Both the position numbers and the translations under genes were made by a program. The notes beneath the pieces were generated by a model that searched no databases, had not been told where the DNA came from, and saw nothing but the letters and a program-made list of their open reading frames with translations. From Sphingomonadales bacterium UBA6157 (GTDB lineage: Bacteria; Pseudomonadota; Alphaproteobacteria; Sphingomonadales; Sphingomonadaceae), in NCBI GenBank assembly GCA_002423025.1, contig DIUN01000015.1, forward strand, positions 124,001 through 188,000: a stretch of 64,000 nt of DNA, given 5' to 3'. Numbering within the stretch: the stretch's first letter is position 1; the number at the start of each line of letters is the position of its first letter. This document shows, one piece after another, positions 45,819-54,360 of this stretch.

Positions 45819-46242
45819 CGCCGTTCACCCTCCGGGCCGTTACCATTGCAGTGCCGGCTTGAAGCGCCAGACGCTGTTTCGCAGACTGTGATGCCGGGTG
45901 CGCGGCGCGGCCTCAATGCTGGCGCGACGGCATTTCCACTCGCGGCTAATCACTTCTGGAATCGACTGATCGATTTCCATATTATTGTTTATAATCAATT
46001 TGTTGTTTCGGCATTTTGCATGCCGCTCGGGCTTCCAGTCAGGCTGCGGGGCGGCTATCAACGGGCTGTTCCAGCGGGGAACCTGCGCATGCCGACTCCA
46101 GTACGTCTTGCCGATCCGAGCCCGAACCGGGCCGGTGCCGGGCAAAGGCTTGCAAGGCCGGCACGGCAGGGCCACCATGCCGGGCGGAAGATCGCGCCAT
46201 GACGATCACGATACAACGCGTGTCCCGGGGGGAACCGAGCGG
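45819..46242. promoter_or_regulatory. 424-base divergent promoter region
   Basis: Between the GMC oxidoreductase gene (minus) and the AraC-type regulator gene (plus). The centre is A/T-rich (about 45973-46015), unlike the surrounding DNA, and contains the first copy of the shared element. No gene is seen; open frames that extend the regulator upstream have an unlikely Cys/Arg-rich sequence. Confidence 0.6.
45944..45981 (-). promoter_or_regulatory. Shared 38-base element, copy 1
   Basis: Holds GGCTAATCAC (45944), the core CGACTGATCG (45963-45972) and ATTTCCATA. The core sits in a perfect inverted repeat ATCGA-CTGA-TCGAT. It lies about 145 bases ahead of the GMC oxidoreductase start and about 270 bases ahead of the AraC-type gene. 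Same element, same orientation, at 54210 and 56774. Confidence 0.7.
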
Positions 46243-47334
46243 ATGGACGTTCATCTGAGCAGCGGCCTGTTGCTGGAAGCGGCGATCCGCTTTGTCAGCA
46301 TCGGCTTCTATATCGCGACGGCCATTGTCATCTTCCGGTTCCGCGCCTCTGCCGCGCGGATTGCCGGCACCCTCGCCTATCTCTCCAAGGCGCCGCACAC
46401 GATCCTGCACTTCCCACCGCTGATAGCGCTGATGGGCCCTTTCATTCCAGCCATCACCATCGCTGCGACCATGGGGGCTGCGCTGACCTGGCTTTTTGCG
46501 CTTGAGCTCTATGGCGATCCGGGGCGGTTCGACAGGCGCCGCCTCATCCCGGTGCTGCTGGTGTTCATCATCGTCATCGCGGCGGTGTTCTCGAAGGGTG
46601 TCGTCGCCAAGGCGCTGTGGCTGCTCCACGCCTTCATGACGGTGGTGCTGATGGCGCATCTCATCACGGTGCTGGTGCGCAGCTGGCGGAACGACTTGGT
46701 GGAATGGCGCCGGCTGGTTGCCACCCCGGTGTTCCTGATTTCGGCAGTCTATTCAATCAGCCTCGGATTCATCCAGACAGTCGAGGCGTTCAACAACGTT
46801 CCGCGCCAACCCTCGCTGTTCAACGCCTCGGTACTGCTGTTCTCCAGCGCACTGGCGATCATTGTTTTCGGGCAGTTCGGCGCCGTGCTGTTCGGCGACG
46901 AAGCCGAGCCGGTGGCGACCAGCACCAAGAGCAAGCGTCAGGCCCCGGCGACTCTCTCCTTCAGCGATGCCAACCTCACCCAGGCGCTGGAGACGCTCAT
47001 GCAGACCGAAAAGCTGTACCGGACGCAGAACCTGCGGATCACCACGCTGGCGCTGCGCCTGCGCGTGCCCGAGCACAAGCTGCGGCAATTGCTCAACTAC
47101 AGCCTCGGTTACCGCAACTTCAACGCCTATATCGCGCACTGGCGGATCGGCGAGGCCAAGGAGGCCTTGCGCGATCCGGAGCAAGCGCCAGTGCCGATCT
47201 CGACCATCGCCATCGACAGCGGCTTCCAGTCACTGGCGCCGTTCAACCGGGCCTTCAAGGGCGAGACCGGGATGACGCCGAGCCAGTACCGCGCCGAGGC
47301 GCTCGCGAGCTACGGCCACGCAGCCGCCGCTTAG
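46243..47334 (+). CDS. AraC-type regulator with N-terminal membrane domain
   Basis: 363 residues from ATG 46243, which follows a GGGGGGAACC stretch; a longer in-frame start at 45985 would add 86 unlikely residues. The first 220 residues hold about six hydrophobic helices (AIRFVSIGFYIATAIVIF, VLLVFIIVIAAVF, LLHAFMTVVLMAHLITVL and others). The C-terminal 110 residues are the AraC/XylS domain: TLALRLRVPEHKLRQLLNYS is the first helix-turn-helix and ISTIAIDSGFQSLAPFNRAF the second. It could sense a periplasmic or membrane signal and act on DNA from the membrane. The stop codon overlaps the convergent aldehyde dehydrogenase stop. Confidence 0.87.
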   Translation: MDVHLSSGLLLEAAIRFVSIGFYIATAIVIFRFRASAARIAGTLAYLSKAPHTILHFPPLIALMGPFIPAITIAATMGAALTWLFALELYGDPGRFDRRRLIPVLLVFIIVIAAVFSKGVVAKALWLLHAFMTVVLMAHLITVLVRSWRNDLVEWRRLVATPVFLISAVYSISLGFIQTVEAFNNVPRQPSLFNASVLLFSSALAIIVFGQFGAVLFGDEAEPVATSTKSKRQAPATLSFSDANLTQALETLMQTEKLYRTQNLRITTLALRLRVPEHKLRQLLNYSLGYRNFNAYIAHWRIGEAKEALRDPEQAPVPISTIAIDSGFQSLAPFNRAFKGETGMTPSQYRAEALASYGHAAAA

Positions 47335-48752
47335 GCAGGGCAGCCGAGCACGGCCTTGGTCTCGAGGAACTCGTGAAAGCCGGTCTCGCCCCATTCCCGG
47401 CCGTTCCCGCTCATCCGGTAACCGCCGAACGGCGCCGTGATGTCCCACGCGCCGTTGATCGAGACCTGCCCGGCCCGCAGTTGCAGGGCGATGCGCTCCG
47501 CCACCACCGGATCGGCAGCCTGCACATAGGCGGCGAGGCCGAAGTCTGAATCATTGGCGATGCGGATGGCATCGGCCTCGTCGTGATAGCCGATGATTGC
47601 GATCACTGGCCCGAAGATCTCCGTCTGCGCGATTACCATGCCATTATCGACATCGGCAAACACTGTCGGCCTGGCGAAATGGCCGCTCTCCAGGCCTTGC
47701 GGGCGACCCAGCCCACCGGCCACCAGCCTTGCGCCTTCACCAATGCCGACGCGCACCAGGCCCTGGATGATCTCGAATTGCGCGCGGGAGACGACAGGCC
47801 CGATCTGCGCCTCGCCATCGGGCTCGCCGACAGTCATTCTGGCCGCGACCTCGCCAGCCAGCGCGGCGGCTTCATCCATGCGGCTGTGCGGCACCAGCAT
47901 CCGGGTGGGAGCGTTGCAAGACTGGCCGCTGTTGTTCATCACCGCCGCCACGCCGCGCTTCACGGCCGCCGGGAAGCCGGCATCATCGACAAGGATGTTT
48001 GCACTCTTGCCGCCGAGTTCCTGCGTCACGCGCTTGACCGTGACGGCGGCATTTTTCGCCACTTCGATGCCGGCACGGGTCGATCCGGTGAAGGACACCA
48101 TGTCGATATCGGCATGGGTGCACAGCGGAATGCCGACCCCCGGTCCATCCCCATGCAACATGTTGAAAACCCCCGCCGGCACCCCGGCGGCATGGAGAAT
48201 CTCGGCAAAGATCTGGCCGCTGAACGGTGCCACCTCTGAGGGCTTGAGAATCATCGTGCAGCCGGTCGCCAGCGCTGGCGCCACCTTGCAGGCGATCTGG
48301 TGCAGCGGCCAGTTCCACGGCGTGATGAGCGCACACACGCCGATCGGCTCGCGCACGATCCGCGTGGCGCCGGCCTGCGAGGCGAACGCAAAGTCCTTCA
48401 GCGCTGCGTGCGCCGTGGTGAAGTGGCTGGTGCCCAGCGGCACCTGCGCGCCGCGGGACAGGGCGATAGGCGCTCCCATCTCCTCTGTCACCGCGTCGGC
48501 CAGATCGGCCGCGCGGCGCGCATATTCCGCGATGATCGCCTCGATCAGCGCGAGCCGCTCGGCGATGGTTGAGCGTGACCATGTCGCAAAGGCCTGCCGC
48601 GCTGCTGCTGCGGCGCAATCGACATCGGCTGGCCCACCCATGGCAATCCGGCCGGCTACGGCCTCGGTGGCCGGGTTCTCCACGTCCAGAAAACGCGGCA
48701 CCACCGGCGCAACCCATTGGCCGCCGATATAGAAGTGGCCAAGATCGCGCAT
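47331..48752 (-). CDS. Aldehyde dehydrogenase (NAD(P)+)
   Basis: 473 residues, standard length. The NAD-binding and catalytic parts are intact: ITPWNWPLHQIACKVAPALA, FTGSTRAG, the catalytic Glu in TQELGGKSANI and the catalytic Cys in NNSGQSCNAPTR, then EIFGPVIAI. It turns an aldehyde into the carboxylic acid. It ends the TonB receptor-sulfatase-aldehyde dehydrogenase unit, 8 bases from the sulfatase stop. In this regulon it probably oxidises the product of the GMC oxidoreductase or of the dioxygenase. Confidence 0.93.
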   Translation of the reverse strand: MRDLGHFYIGGQWVAPVVPRFLDVENPATEAVAGRIAMGGPADVDCAAAAARQAFATWSRSTIAERLALIEAIIAEYARRAADLADAVTEEMGAPIALSRGAQVPLGTSHFTTAHAALKDFAFASQAGATRIVREPIGVCALITPWNWPLHQIACKVAPALATGCTMILKPSEVAPFSGQIFAEILHAAGVPAGVFNMLHGDGPGVGIPLCTHADIDMVSFTGSTRAGIEVAKNAAVTVKRVTQELGGKSANILVDDAGFPAAVKRGVAAVMNNSGQSCNAPTRMLVPHSRMDEAAALAGEVAARMTVGEPDGEAQIGPVVSRAQFEIIQGLVRVGIGEGARLVAGGLGRPQGLESGHFARPTVFADVDNGMVIAQTEIFGPVIAIIGYHDEADAIRIANDSDFGLAAYVQAADPVVAERIALQLRAGQVSINGAWDITAPFGGYRMSGNGREWGETGFHEFLETKAVLGCPA

Positions 48753-48760
48753 AGTGGTTC

Positions 48761-50998
48761 CTAGTCCTCGCTCAACGCGGCATGGCCGGCGAGCGCCGGA
48801 TCGAAACGGAAGTCATCATCGGCTTCCACAACAACGCCGTAGATCTTCCCTGTGAAAACAAAAGGCTGCTGGTAGCGGTCACTCGGCGGGCTGGCTTCGT
48901 CATGCCCGCAGCACACGCCGCCGGCTGTCGGCCCCATCGGCCACATACCCTGCATGACGACGCTGCCGAGCGGGGCGCCGTCACACAACAGCGTGCCCAC
49001 GCCGGCGCAGTTGCCAGTCTTGCGGAAATCGAACGTCAGGCTGTGCCGCCCCGGCGGCAACGGCGCTGTCGATTCCACCACCCAGCGCACACCCGGTCCG
49101 ACATATTCATGCACCAGCCGCCCATTTTGCACGAACAGCACATAGCCTCCGGCCTTGCCGCCAACAGACAGCAGCACGCCCTCGCTGGCTTTCGTGAGTT
49201 CGACATCGGCGATGATGCGATAGGAGCGATTGGCGACGGAGGGAGCCGCATAGCCCGACACCCGGTTCATGCCCTGCTCGAACGTCCAGCGCTGCCGCGG
49301 CGGCGAGAAATAGCTGAACGGCATCCGCGCCCGGTTGCGATCGTCGAGCGGCAGCACGGAATTGCGTTCAGCCTCCGCCCACCAGAGCGCCACCAGCGCT
49401 TGCAGCTTTTCCGGGTAGTGCGCCGCCAGATCCTGCGATTCCGAAAAGTCCGTGGCGAGGTGATAAAGTTCCCAGCGGTCATTCTCGAAATCGGCGCCCT
49501 CGAAGTGGCGCGTCACCGCTTTCCATCCATCCGCCCAGATGCCGCGATTGCCCATCAGCTCGAAATACTGGACATGCTTCTGCTCGGCGGCATCAGGCGT
49601 ATCGAAGGTATAGGCAAAGCTGGTGCCATCCATCGGCAGCTGCGCGATGCCGTTGAGCACCGCCGGCGCTTCAATTCCGCACGCCTCCAGGATGGTCGGG
49701 GCGATATCGGCGCAATGGCAGAACTGCCCGCTCACCAGCCCGCACTGCCTGATGCGCGCCGGCCAGTGCACGATCAGCGGATCCCGCACACCGCCGCCAT
49801 GCGTCTGCATCTTGAACCATTTCAGCGGAGTATTGCCGGCATGGGCCCAGCCGGCGGGGTAATTGTTCCAATGCTTGTCGCTGCCAAGCTCGTCGATCGC
49901 CGCCAGCTTCTGCTCGAACGGCTCCTCCAGCATCTGGATATAGCGGCGCAGGTTGATATCCCCGAACTGCTTGCCCTCAGAGCTGGCGCCATTGTCGGAC
50001 ATCAGCACTATCATGGTGTTGTCCATCATGCCGCGCTCGCCGAGCCAGGCCATCAGCCGGCCGATCTGGGCATCCGTATGGTCGAGAAAGCCGGCGAACA
50101 CCTCCTGGTGCCGCGCACACAGCCGCTGCTCGTCCGCCGACATCGAAGCCCAGGGCTGGACTTCGGTATTGAAGAGGCTGAGCTGGGTTTCGGGCGGAAT
50201 GATGCCGAGCGCGATCTGGCGGGCATGCCACTGTTCGCGCGCCACCTCCCAGCCCGCATCGAAGCGGCCCCTGTACTTGTCGATATACGGGCGCGGTGCC
50301 TGGTGGGGGGAGTGGCAGGCGCCGAAGGCAAGATAGGCGAAGAAGGGCTTGTCCGGTGCACCGGCCTGCTGGTCCCGGATCATGTCGATGGTACGGTCCA
50401 CCAGGTCTTCACTCAGGTGGTAGCCGGGCGTGTCCGGGGTGGGGATGAAGTGATTGTCGGCCACCAGCTCGGGATGCCATTGATCGACGAGCGAATAGAG
50501 AAAGCCATAATAGCGCTCGAAACCACGGCCGAGCGGCCACTGCTCGAAAGGCCCGGCCGCTGTCATGTCCCTTGCCCTGGTCAGGTGCCACTTGCCGATG
50601 GCGAAGGTGCTGTAGCCCGCTGGACGCAGGATTTCCGCCAGCGTGGCAGCCTGCGTCGAGACTTGGCCGGCATAGCCGGGGTAACCGGTGCACATGTCCG
50701 CGATCATGCCCATGCCGACGGCGTGATGGTTGCGGCCGGTGAGCAGCGATGCCCGCGTCGGCGAGCACATAGCGGTGGTGTGAAAATTGTTGTAGCGCCG
50801 GCCACCGGCGGCCAGCGCATCGATGTTCGGCGTCTCGATGCTGGAGCCGTAGCAGCCGAGTTGGGCGAAGCCGACATCATCGAGCACGATGACGACAACA
50901 TTGGGTGCACCGTCACCCGGTCGGATCGCCGGCTCAAGCCATGGCCGCGAGTCCCGATAGGTTCGGCCAATGGTGCCCTTCCAGGCCTTGTTCGACAT
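48761..50998 (-). CDS. Type I sulfatase (arylsulfatase family)
   Basis: 745 residues, starting at MSNKAWKG (50998); a 53-residue upstream extension is Pro/Arg-rich and is rejected. The sulfatase signature is MCSPTRASLLTGRN, with Cys78 for conversion to formylglycine. Metal-binding Asp40/Asp41 are in VIVLDDVGFAQLG, and the GKWHL and DNGAS motifs carry other active-site residues. There is no signal peptide, so it is cytosolic or exported by an unseen route. The C-terminal 150 residues form an extra beta-rich domain, as in large arylsulfatases such as AtsA. It removes sulfate from an ester taken up by the adjacent TonB receptor. Confidence 0.92.
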   Translation of the reverse strand: MSNKAWKGTIGRTYRDSRPWLEPAIRPGDGAPNVVVIVLDDVGFAQLGCYGSSIETPNIDALAAGGRRYNNFHTTAMCSPTRASLLTGRNHHAVGMGMIADMCTGYPGYAGQVSTQAATLAEILRPAGYSTFAIGKWHLTRARDMTAAGPFEQWPLGRGFERYYGFLYSLVDQWHPELVADNHFIPTPDTPGYHLSEDLVDRTIDMIRDQQAGAPDKPFFAYLAFGACHSPHQAPRPYIDKYRGRFDAGWEVAREQWHARQIALGIIPPETQLSLFNTEVQPWASMSADEQRLCARHQEVFAGFLDHTDAQIGRLMAWLGERGMMDNTMIVLMSDNGASSEGKQFGDINLRRYIQMLEEPFEQKLAAIDELGSDKHWNNYPAGWAHAGNTPLKWFKMQTHGGGVRDPLIVHWPARIRQCGLVSGQFCHCADIAPTILEACGIEAPAVLNGIAQLPMDGTSFAYTFDTPDAAEQKHVQYFELMGNRGIWADGWKAVTRHFEGADFENDRWELYHLATDFSESQDLAAHYPEKLQALVALWWAEAERNSVLPLDDRNRARMPFSYFSPPRQRWTFEQGMNRVSGYAAPSVANRSYRIIADVELTKASEGVLLSVGGKAGGYVLFVQNGRLVHEYVGPGVRWVVESTAPLPPGRHSLTFDFRKTGNCAGVGTLLCDGAPLGSVVMQGMWPMGPTAGGVCCGHDEASPPSDRYQQPFVFTGKIYGVVVEADDDFRFDPALAGHAALSED

Positions 50999-51047
50999 TG
51001 CGGCTGCTCTTCTTGCGTCCGCCGGGGGCGGTGAAGGAAACAATGGT

Positions 51048-51082
51048 GCCGGGCCTCGCAGCTTGAGGCAGCGAGGCCCGGC
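51048..51082 (-). terminator. Strong hairpin between the receptor and sulfatase genes
   Basis: 12-bp perfect stem GCCGGGCCTCGC / GCGAGGCCCGGC with an 11-base loop, 10 bases after the receptor stop. There is no clean T-run, so partial termination or 3'-end protection of the receptor message is more likely than a full stop. It would let receptor and enzyme levels differ. Confidence 0.55.
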
Positions 51083-51092
51083 GCCAGGAGGC

Positions 51093-54044
51093 TCAGAAGG
51101 TCTTGCGCAGGCCCATGCGGAAGGTGCGGCCCAGAGGATCCGAGGTAGAGGCATCATAGCCCTCGGCCAGGCGCGCCAGCGGCGGATCCTTGTCGAGCAG
51201 GTTGGTCACCGCCAGATTGACGTTCATCTCCCAGGGCAGCTCGATATTCACCGCCAGATCATGCAGCAGCCGCGAGCCGAGCCTGTAACCGACTGCCGCC
51301 GCCCCCTGCCGCTGATCGATGTAGGAAGAGTTGTAGCGGCCGGTCCAGCGCAGGTTCACCGGGCCATGCTGGTAGTTGATGAAGCCCTGGCCCTTCCACT
51401 TCGGCAGGGCATGGGCCAGCGTGCCGGCATTGAGCTTGCCGACAGCATCGAAGCCGGCCACCGGCAGGCCGGCGACGGTGAACGGATCGAACTTGTAGGT
51501 GAGTGTCACGTTCGCGACAGCACCCAGCGTGAGCGTGCCCTCCGCGACATCGTTGATCCGATAGCTGGCGCGAATGTCGATGCCGCTGAACCGCGCCTTG
51601 GGGCCGTTGATGCGGAGCAGCAGCACCTTTGAAAGGTTGGCGGCACTGCAGGCGCCATTGAAGACGAAGTGATCGGCAATGAACGCGGCATCAAGCGTGG
51701 CGCAATTGTTGGCGCCCGCTGCGCCGTTGGGAAACAGCGCGTTGACGATGGCGTTCTGCGGCTCGGTCGTCAGAATGTCCTTCAGGTCATAGTGGTAGTA
51801 ATCGACTCCGGCATCGAAGCCGCCGGCCTGGACGAGCACGCCGACATTGTAGGTCGTGGCCTTTTCCGGCTTGAGATCGGGGTTGCCGGTCAGGTCGAGC
51901 GCGGTGGGCAGGCCGAGGATCGTCGGGATCGAGGCCAGCGGGTTTGGCGCCAGCGAGGTCTGCGGCGGCGCCCGGAAGGTGGTGCTCGCCGAGCCGCGCA
52001 CCGCCAGCCAATCGAGCAGCTGCCATTTGGCACGCACCTGCGGATTGAAGGTGCCGCCGCCATCCGAGCCATAATCCTCGTAGCGCGCGCCCAGCGTCAC
52101 GCTGCTGCTGTCGGTGAAGGGCACCACCAGCTCGGCAAAGGCGGCAAAGATGTCGGTGGTGATGTTCACCGGCGCAAAGGCCGCGGAGAGGCCAAGCGGC
52201 GTATAGGGCGTCGGCGTGCAGACATTGGCGCCGGGAATGTTCAGCGGTGAATTGAGGCAGGGCACCTGGGTCCGGTCAGCAAACTTCGAGTCCCGCTCGC
52301 GGAAGCTGATCTGCCGCCACTGGCCGCCGACGGCCCAACGCACCGGGCCACCACCAAGATCCAGCCCGCCGAACGCACCATCAAAGCCGAGATTGGCCTC
52401 GGTTGTCTGGCTGGTCAGGTAGCGCGTCTGTGGGATCATCAGCCAGTTCGCCAGCTCCAGCGTGTTCGCCGTGGCAGCGACATAACCGGGGTTGCTGGTG
52501 ATACCGTTGATCGGCGCGCTGGCGATGGCGGTCGACATCGGGTTGAGCCAGAGGCAGCCGGGGCTCCCCGGCGCTGCCGTCTGCCACTGGCAGCTCGGTC
52601 CGCCAAGACCGCGCAGCGCCAGCTCGATCTGGACGCCCGACGAGTCAAAGCCCTGGAGCGTATGATCGTTGCGGCCGTAGGTGATGTCGGCGTTCCAGTG
52701 GATGCCGCCGTCGATCGTGCCGGTCAGGCCGGCGGAAACGCGATATTCCTCCTGGTCACGGGTCTGGTAGGCCGATTCTAGCGGGTCAGGCCCGAAGAAC
52801 GGGTTGCCGCCGACAAGATAGGGCCGCCACTGGCCGATAGGGATGAAGATGCCGGTGGAGCCCGCAGGGAACTGCGTGGGGTTCGCTGCCGCATAGGCTG
52901 CAAGGCCCGGATTGTTCAGCGGCACGAACCAGTTGTTGAACAGCCGCGGCGAAGTGCCGGGGATGAAGCTGGCCGGATTGATGTTGGAGGGCAGCACCGT
53001 CTCGGTGATCGGCTTGGGCTGGTTGAACGACGGCGGGTAATGCACGATCGTCTTGGAGTTCGCGTAGCTGCCCTCAAGGTGCAGCTCCAGTGACGGGCTG
53101 AATTCGTAATTGAACTCGCCATAGACCTGGTAGGTCTTGGCCGGTGCCACCAGATCCTGCCACTTCTGGACATTGTTGACGCAGAAGCCGGCGAACGGCT
53201 GGATGCCGCCAAGCGCCGAGCAGCCGACATCGACAGCACGCGGGCCGGTGGTGGCGAGCACGCCGCCGGGGCCGGTGGGGCCAACCGGTGTGAACTGCGC
53301 CGGATTGGCCGAGAAGTTCCAGCCGGCATCCGGGTTCACGGAATAAGGCGGTGTGGACCATTCACGATCCCGGACGCGCAGTTGCGCACGCCGCTGGTAA
53401 CCGCCGGAGAGCATGAAGTTCCAGTTGGAACCAACCTTTCCGAAGGTCGCATCGAGGCGATAGTCGCCATCGGTGTCCTCGATGAAAGTGAAGTCGCCGC
53501 CAACTTCAAGGCCATCGAAATCGCGCCGCGTGATGAAGTTGACCACGCCGGTCATCGCGTCTGAGCCATAGGTTGTCGAAGCGGCATCCTTGAGGATCTC
53601 GATCCGGCCGATGGCCGAGCTGGCAATGTTGCGGGTGTTGACAAAAAAGCCGCTGACCAGCGGCAGACGGCGGCCGTTGAGCAGCACCAGGTTGCGGTCC
53701 GGCCCGAGGCCGCGGAGGTTGACGCTCTCGGAGCCCTCGAAGCCCTGGCCCTTGCCGGGCTGGGACGAGTTGGAATTGCCGATTGATCCGGCCGCTTCCG
53801 GCAGGGCGCGGATGATATCCAGCAGCGGTGGCGAGCCCTGCAGCTGCAGTTCGTCCCGTGTCAGGATGCGCAGCGGCAGAGCCTCCGCCTGCTTTTCCGT
53901 CAGCAGCCGCGAGCCGGTGACGACGATGAACTCTTCGGGCCTTTGCTCGGTCTGCTGCGCCATGGCGGCAGAGGCCGAGAAACCCGCTGCAAGCGCCGCA
54001 AGCGAAGCCGCGCCGGCCAGAATGGACTTAAGACGAACAACCAT
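51093..54044 (-). CDS. TonB-dependent receptor
   Basis: 983 residues. Signal peptide (LAGAASLAALAAGFSASAAM, cleaved near AQQ), TonB-box/early plug with EEFIVVTGSRL, and the plug domain LPLRILTRDELQLQGSPPLL to GSDAMTGVVNFITRRDF. The remainder is the 22-strand barrel ending GRTFRMGLRKTF, with a terminal Phe. No TonB box N-terminal signalling extension is seen, so transcription is not controlled by a FecI/FecR pair. It lies downstream of the second copy of the shared element and should import the sulfated substrate of the operon. Confidence 0.94.
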   Translation of the reverse strand: MVVRLKSILAGAASLAALAAGFSASAAMAQQTEQRPEEFIVVTGSRLLTEKQAEALPLRILTRDELQLQGSPPLLDIIRALPEAAGSIGNSNSSQPGKGQGFEGSESVNLRGLGPDRNLVLLNGRRLPLVSGFFVNTRNIASSAIGRIEILKDAASTTYGSDAMTGVVNFITRRDFDGLEVGGDFTFIEDTDGDYRLDATFGKVGSNWNFMLSGGYQRRAQLRVRDREWSTPPYSVNPDAGWNFSANPAQFTPVGPTGPGGVLATTGPRAVDVGCSALGGIQPFAGFCVNNVQKWQDLVAPAKTYQVYGEFNYEFSPSLELHLEGSYANSKTIVHYPPSFNQPKPITETVLPSNINPASFIPGTSPRLFNNWFVPLNNPGLAAYAAANPTQFPAGSTGIFIPIGQWRPYLVGGNPFFGPDPLESAYQTRDQEEYRVSAGLTGTIDGGIHWNADITYGRNDHTLQGFDSSGVQIELALRGLGGPSCQWQTAAPGSPGCLWLNPMSTAIASAPINGITSNPGYVAATANTLELANWLMIPQTRYLTSQTTEANLGFDGAFGGLDLGGGPVRWAVGGQWRQISFRERDSKFADRTQVPCLNSPLNIPGANVCTPTPYTPLGLSAAFAPVNITTDIFAAFAELVVPFTDSSSVTLGARYEDYGSDGGGTFNPQVRAKWQLLDWLAVRGSASTTFRAPPQTSLAPNPLASIPTILGLPTALDLTGNPDLKPEKATTYNVGVLVQAGGFDAGVDYYHYDLKDILTTEPQNAIVNALFPNGAAGANNCATLDAAFIADHFVFNGACSAANLSKVLLLRINGPKARFSGIDIRASYRINDVAEGTLTLGAVANVTLTYKFDPFTVAGLPVAGFDAVGKLNAGTLAHALPKWKGQGFINYQHGPVNLRWTGRYNSSYIDQRQGAAAVGYRLGSRLLHDLAVNIELPWEMNVNLAVTNLLDKDPPLARLAEGYDASTSDPLGRTFRMGLRKTF

Positions 54045-54360
54045 CGGAATCCCCTCCCCTTAGTTCTGGCACCCGGCCGGCTCTTTGCAAAAAGCCTTCA
54101 ATCGGGGCCGACATATCCGGCTTCCAGCGTTTCGATAGCGGCGCTGATTCGACCTGACGATGCCGGTCTAGCAGCCCGGCGCGGCAGGTCTTTAGCTCCT
54201 CCAACTTCGCGATAGCCGCCTTTGAAATCGACTGATCGAATTCCAAAAACTGGTTGAATTTCATAATATTGCTCGTGAATATCGCGCCTCGGAAGGCACC
54301 CCCGCTCGTGCCGATCATGCGTGTGGCGAAGCGCAGCCTGTTGCCCACCCGAGAGCCGCC
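54045..54360. promoter_or_regulatory. 316-base promoter region of the TonB receptor operon
   Basis: Between the receptor start and the stop of the MFS transporter gene. It holds the second copy of the shared element and an A/T-rich stretch just past it (54240-54270). No credible gene is seen. Confidence 0.6.
54210..54247 (-). promoter_or_regulatory. Shared 38-base element, copy 2
   Basis: Core CGACTGATCG at 54229-54238 followed by AATTCCA; the flank ahead of it (CCTTTGAAA-type bases) matches copy 3. It lies about 185 bases ahead of the TonB receptor start. This is the least conserved of the three copies. Confidence 0.65.

Noticed and set aside
45985..46242. An 86-residue N-terminal extension of the AraC-type regulator
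   Set aside because: Cys/Arg/Gly-rich, with no family look, and it would run through the promoter region; ATG 46243 has a better upstream site.
50999..51157. A 53-residue N-terminal extension of the sulfatase
   Set aside because: Pro/Arg-rich, overlaps the receptor gene and the hairpin; MSNKAWKG is the natural sulfatase start.
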